Below, in pieces: positions 61,072 through 64,000 of a stretch of DNA of 64,000 nt. Both the position numbers and the translations under genes were made by a program. The stretch covers positions 434,001-498,000 of the forward strand of contig NZ_JAAVUW010000003.1 of NCBI RefSeq assembly GCF_018449605.1, given 5' to 3'. Below the pieces are notes generated by a model. It was not told the DNA's origin. It worked only from the letters and a program-made list of their open reading frames with translations, and did not search any database. This DNA comes from Luteibacter sp. dw_328 (GTDB lineage: Bacteria; Pseudomonadota; Gammaproteobacteria; Xanthomonadales; Rhodanobacteraceae). Within the stretch, counting starts at the first letter, position 1, and every line of letters begins with the position of its first letter.

Positions 61072-62418
61072 ATGTCCGACTTCGACAACCGCCCTGCCCC
61101 TGAGATCTTCACGCCGTCCGGCCTGAACCGGCTGGTGCGCGATCTGCTGGAAGACGCCCTGCCCATGGGCGTTTGGATCGAAGGCGAGCTGTCCAACGTG
61201 TCGCGGCCCGCATCAGGGCATGTCTACTTCACGCTGAAAGATGCCAGCGCCCAGGTGCGCTGTGCGATGTTCCGCATGGCCGCGTCGCGCCTGCGCTTTC
61301 GCCCTGTCGACGGCATGCATGTGCTCATGCGGGCCAAGGTCGGGCTTTATGAAGCCCGGGGCGAGTTTCAGCTGGTCGCCGACCATATGGAGCCGGCCGG
61401 CGAGGGCGCCCTGCAGCGTGAGTTCGAGCAGCTCAAAGCGCGACTCGGCGCGGAAGGCCTGTTCGACCAGGAGCGCAAGCGTGAGTTGCCGTCGTTCCCG
61501 CGCCGCATCGGTGTCATCACGTCACCCTCGGGCGCGGCCATCCGCGATGTGCTGAGCGTGCTGGGACGTCGCCTCGGTCTTGCCGAGGTGGATGTGTTGC
61601 CCGTACCCGTGCAGGGTCGCGAGGCCCCACCGGCGATCGCCGCCATGCTGCGGCGCGCGTCGGACAGCGGTCGCTATGACGTGATCCTTATCACCCGCGG
61701 TGGTGGCTCGCTCGAAGACCTCTGGGCGTTCAACGACGAAGCCGTCGCGCGGGCGATCCACGCCAGCGCGGTGCCGGTCGTCTCCGCCGTGGGCCACGAG
61801 GTGGACTTCACGATCGCCGATTTCGTGGCCGACCTGCGTGCGGCCACACCCTCGGCCGCTGCCGAGCTTCTGGTGCCGGATGGGGCCGATCTCGCACGCC
61901 AGCTCGACCGGCTTCGCCAGCGCATGTCCACCCTGATGACGCGTCGTCTTCAGGCCGCTGCGCAGCGCGCCGACCATTGGCAAGCCCGTCTCAACGCCCA
62001 GCGGCCGCAGGCGCGTCTTGCCCGCGATGCTGAGCGCCTCGAAGGGCTACGCCGACGAATACTCGTCTCAGTCAGCCAGACCAACACGCTGCGCCAGGCC
62101 CGTCTCGATCGGCTGCACGTGCGCCTCACCGCGCAGCATCCGAAGGGCCGTCTGGCTGCTTCGAGCCTGAGCGTCGCGCGACTGCGCCAGCGCATGGCGA
62201 CTGCGATGTCGCGTCGGCTGGAGCGAGACCGCCTTCGTCTTACCGAGCAGGCACGCACGCTGCACGCAGTGAGCCCGTTAGCGACGCTCGAGCGCGGCTA
62301 CGCCATCGTCTTCGACCAGCGCAATGCGGTGGTCAAACACGCCGACAACGTCGCGGTGGGCGACCGCCTGCGCGTGATGCTGGGTGATGGCGAGCTCAAC
62401 GTCCGCCGCGACGACTGA
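61072..62418 (+). CDS. xseA: Exodeoxyribonuclease VII large subunit
   Basis: 448-residue catalytic subunit of exonuclease VII, which degrades single-stranded DNA from both ends. The N-terminal OB-fold (LVRDLLEDALPMGVWIEGELSNVSRPASGHVYFTLKD) is followed by the catalytic domain with FPRRIGVITSPSGAAIRD and ITRGGGSLEDLWAFNDE, then a helical region with Arg/Gln-rich repeats (RLRQRMSTLMTRRL, repeated three times), and a C-terminal motif LERGYAIVFD. The small subunit xseB is not next to it. Confidence 0.95.
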   Translation: MSDFDNRPAPEIFTPSGLNRLVRDLLEDALPMGVWIEGELSNVSRPASGHVYFTLKDASAQVRCAMFRMAASRLRFRPVDGMHVLMRAKVGLYEARGEFQLVADHMEPAGEGALQREFEQLKARLGAEGLFDQERKRELPSFPRRIGVITSPSGAAIRDVLSVLGRRLGLAEVDVLPVPVQGREAPPAIAAMLRRASDSGRYDVILITRGGGSLEDLWAFNDEAVARAIHASAVPVVSAVGHEVDFTIADFVADLRAATPSAAAELLVPDGADLARQLDRLRQRMSTLMTRRLQAAAQRADHWQARLNAQRPQARLARDAERLEGLRRRILVSVSQTNTLRQARLDRLHVRLTAQHPKGRLAASSLSVARLRQRMATAMSRRLERDRLRLTEQARTLHAVSPLATLERGYAIVFDQRNAVVKHADNVAVGDRLRVMLGDGELNVRRDD

Positions 62419-62503
62419 CCAGGTACGCAAGGCGCGTCGCGTACACGATCACTGAACGCCACACCCGCGATCATTCCCGCCATTGCCGCCACGAGACCAG
62501 ACC

Positions 62504-63934
62504 ATGCTCGAGTCGAGCTACCCGTACTACGTCGCCAACAAGGCGCGGAAATCGCGCAAGACCTTCGACGTCATCGACAAGTACACCGGCAAGGTCGCCA
62601 CGCGCGCCGCCTTGCCCGACGAGGCTGCGCTGGAAGAAGCCATCACCGCGGCCCACGACGCCACGCTGCCGATGAAACGCTTCCGCCCCTACGAACGCCA
62701 GGCGGTGCTGGAGCATTGCGTTTCGCGCTTTCGCGAACGCAAGGACGAACTGGCCTACGCGCTTTGCGTCGAAGCGGGCAAGCCGATCAACGATTCCATC
62801 GGCGAAGTCACCCGGCTCATCGAAACGTTCAAGATCGCCGCTGAGGAAGCGGTACGGATCAACGGCGAAACCATCAATCTGGAGATCTCGGCGCGCAGCG
62901 AGGGATACCACGGCTATACGCGGCGCGTGCCCCTGGGACCCGTGTCGTTCATTACACCCTTCAACTTTCCCTTGAACCTCGTCGCGCACAAAGTCGCACC
63001 GGCCATCGCCGCGGGCTGCCCCTTCGTGCTTAAGCCGTCCGAGCGCACGCCGCTCGGCGCCCTGATCATGGGTGAGATCCTTGCGGAGACGGACCTGCCC
63101 AAGGGCGCGTTCTCGATCCTTCCGCTGGACGGCAAGCATGCCGAGCCCCTCGTCACCGATCCGCGCTTCAAGTTGTTGTCGTTCACCGGCGGCCTGATCG
63201 GCTGGGACCTCAAGGCGAAAGCCGGGCACAAGAAGGTTACCCTCGAACTCGGCGGCAATGCCGCCTGCATCGTCGACGGCGATCAGGGCGATCGACTCGA
63301 CGTGGTCGTCGAGCGCCTGGTCTTCGGCGCGTTCTACCAGTCGGGACAGAGTTGCATCAGCGTGCAGCGCATCCTTGCACATGACAGTATTTACGACGCC
63401 CTGAAGCGCAAACTCGTCGCCAGGGTGAAGGCACTCAAGGCCGGCGACCCGAAGAAGAAGGACACTTTTCTCGGCCCGATGATCGACGAAGCCGCTGCCG
63501 AGCGCCTGGAATCATGGATACGCGACGCCAAGAAAGCCGGCGCGAAAATCCTGTGCGGTGGCGGCCGCAAGGGCGCGATGCTCGAGGCCACCGTGCTTGA
63601 GAACGTACCGCATGACGCGAAACTGCAGCGCATGGAAGCCTTCGGTCCGGTCGCCCTGCTCCAGCGCGTGGGTAGCTTCGACGAGGCCATCGCCACCGTG
63701 AACGATTCGGACTTCGGCCTCCAGGCCGGCGTCTTCACCAACGACCTGCGTCACGCCATGCGCGCGTGGGATGAGCTCGAACAGGGTGGCGTCATCGTCA
63801 ACGACGTGCCCAGTTTCCGCGTGGACAACATGCCGTACGGGGGTGTCAAATCGTCGGGCGTCGGCCGCGAGGGCGTGAAGTACGCCATCGACGACCTGAG
63901 CGAGATCCGGCTGATGGTGATTCGCGACATGTGA
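62504..63934 (+). CDS. NAD(P)-dependent aldehyde dehydrogenase (second)
   Basis: 476 residues. Catalytic Glu 248 in VTLELGGNAAC and Cys 284 in YQSGQSCISVQR; the cofactor block reads ITPFNFPLNLVAHKVAPAI and LKPSERTPLGALIMGEI. It differs strongly from the dehydrogenase at 16959 and resembles the group that includes lactaldehyde and glyceraldehyde-type dehydrogenases; substrate not assigned. The ATG at 62504 is preferred; the frame has an upstream TTG. Confidence 0.92.
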   Translation: MLESSYPYYVANKARKSRKTFDVIDKYTGKVATRAALPDEAALEEAITAAHDATLPMKRFRPYERQAVLEHCVSRFRERKDELAYALCVEAGKPINDSIGEVTRLIETFKIAAEEAVRINGETINLEISARSEGYHGYTRRVPLGPVSFITPFNFPLNLVAHKVAPAIAAGCPFVLKPSERTPLGALIMGEILAETDLPKGAFSILPLDGKHAEPLVTDPRFKLLSFTGGLIGWDLKAKAGHKKVTLELGGNAACIVDGDQGDRLDVVVERLVFGAFYQSGQSCISVQRILAHDSIYDALKRKLVARVKALKAGDPKKKDTFLGPMIDEAAAERLESWIRDAKKAGAKILCGGGRKGAMLEATVLENVPHDAKLQRMEAFGPVALLQRVGSFDEAIATVNDSDFGLQAGVFTNDLRHAMRAWDELEQGGVIVNDVPSFRVDNMPYGGVKSSGVGREGVKYAIDDLSEIRLMVIRDM

Positions 63935-63994
63935 CACGTCCCGCCCTTCCGGCCCGGCGTATGCTCGGCCGACTCACGCGCAAGGTAACGTCGT

Positions 63995-64000
63995 ATGTCC
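63995..64000 (+). other. Possible start of the next gene (cut by window edge)
   Basis: ATGTCC at the very end, with AAGGTAA about eight bases before it as a possible ribosome site. Only two codons are visible. Confidence 0.3.

Overview
The window is 64 kb of G+C-rich chromosome. Gene content and the dispersed repeats point to a gammaproteobacterium of the Xanthomonadales, most likely Rhodanobacteraceae (Luteibacter or Dyella type). The reasons are a large aryl-polyene (xanthomonadin-like) pigment cluster, a predicted effector with the Xanthomonas XVIPCD secretion domain, a fused isobutyryl-CoA mutase, and recurrent short palindromes between genes. Placement below family level is inference. 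No rRNA, tRNA, CRISPR array or transposase gene was seen.

Layout. 1-8.9 kb: housekeeping and membrane genes, namely S-formylglutathione hydrolase (cut by the window edge), the RNA helicase deaD, an 890-bp gene-free stretch with two inverted MITE-like units, a YkgJ-type protein with a zinc metallopeptidase, MAPEG, a TerC-CBS protein, a CPBP protease, a methyltransferase and a small acidic protein. 9-20 kb: an exported DUF1800/DUF1501 pair, a GH15 glycosidase, a DUF5916 outer-membrane protein, a divergent LysR/aldehyde dehydrogenase pair, a GNAT acetyltransferase and an exported cyclophilin. 20-33.5 kb: DUF3014, RDD, an orphan ExbD, a probable inactive site-2-protease-like protein, a two-esterase fusion, icmF, DUF2199 with an alpha/beta hydrolase, leucine-type dehydrogenase, and a cold-shock gene followed by what looks like half a cold-shock domain.

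33.9-47.8 kb: one long plus-strand operon, 16 genes with mostly overlapping or nearly touching ends, encoding an aryl-polyene pathway. It has two ACPs, three ketosynthases, a chain-length factor, two dehydratases, a ketoreductase, a thioesterase, two acyltransferases, a glycosyltransferase, a methyltransferase, a LolA-like carrier and an MMPL exporter. No complete starter-activating AMP ligase is present. One gene fuses a COG4648 membrane domain, what looks like only the C-terminal subdomain of an AMP ligase, and the dehydratase.

47.9-64 kb: a FUSC transporter, isovaleryl-CoA dehydrogenase, a predicted type IV secretion (X-T4SS) peptidoglycan-targeting effector with a candidate immunity protein in lower-G+C DNA, a palindrome-rich gene-poor stretch, a subtilisin autotransporter, thiolase, an Ala-rich lipoprotein, a carboxyltransferase (methylcrotonyl type), xseA and a second aldehyde dehydrogenase. 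Leucine-type dehydrogenase, IcmF, isovaleryl-CoA dehydrogenase, the carboxyltransferase and thiolase together suggest branched-chain amino acid catabolism spread over the window rather than held in one operon.
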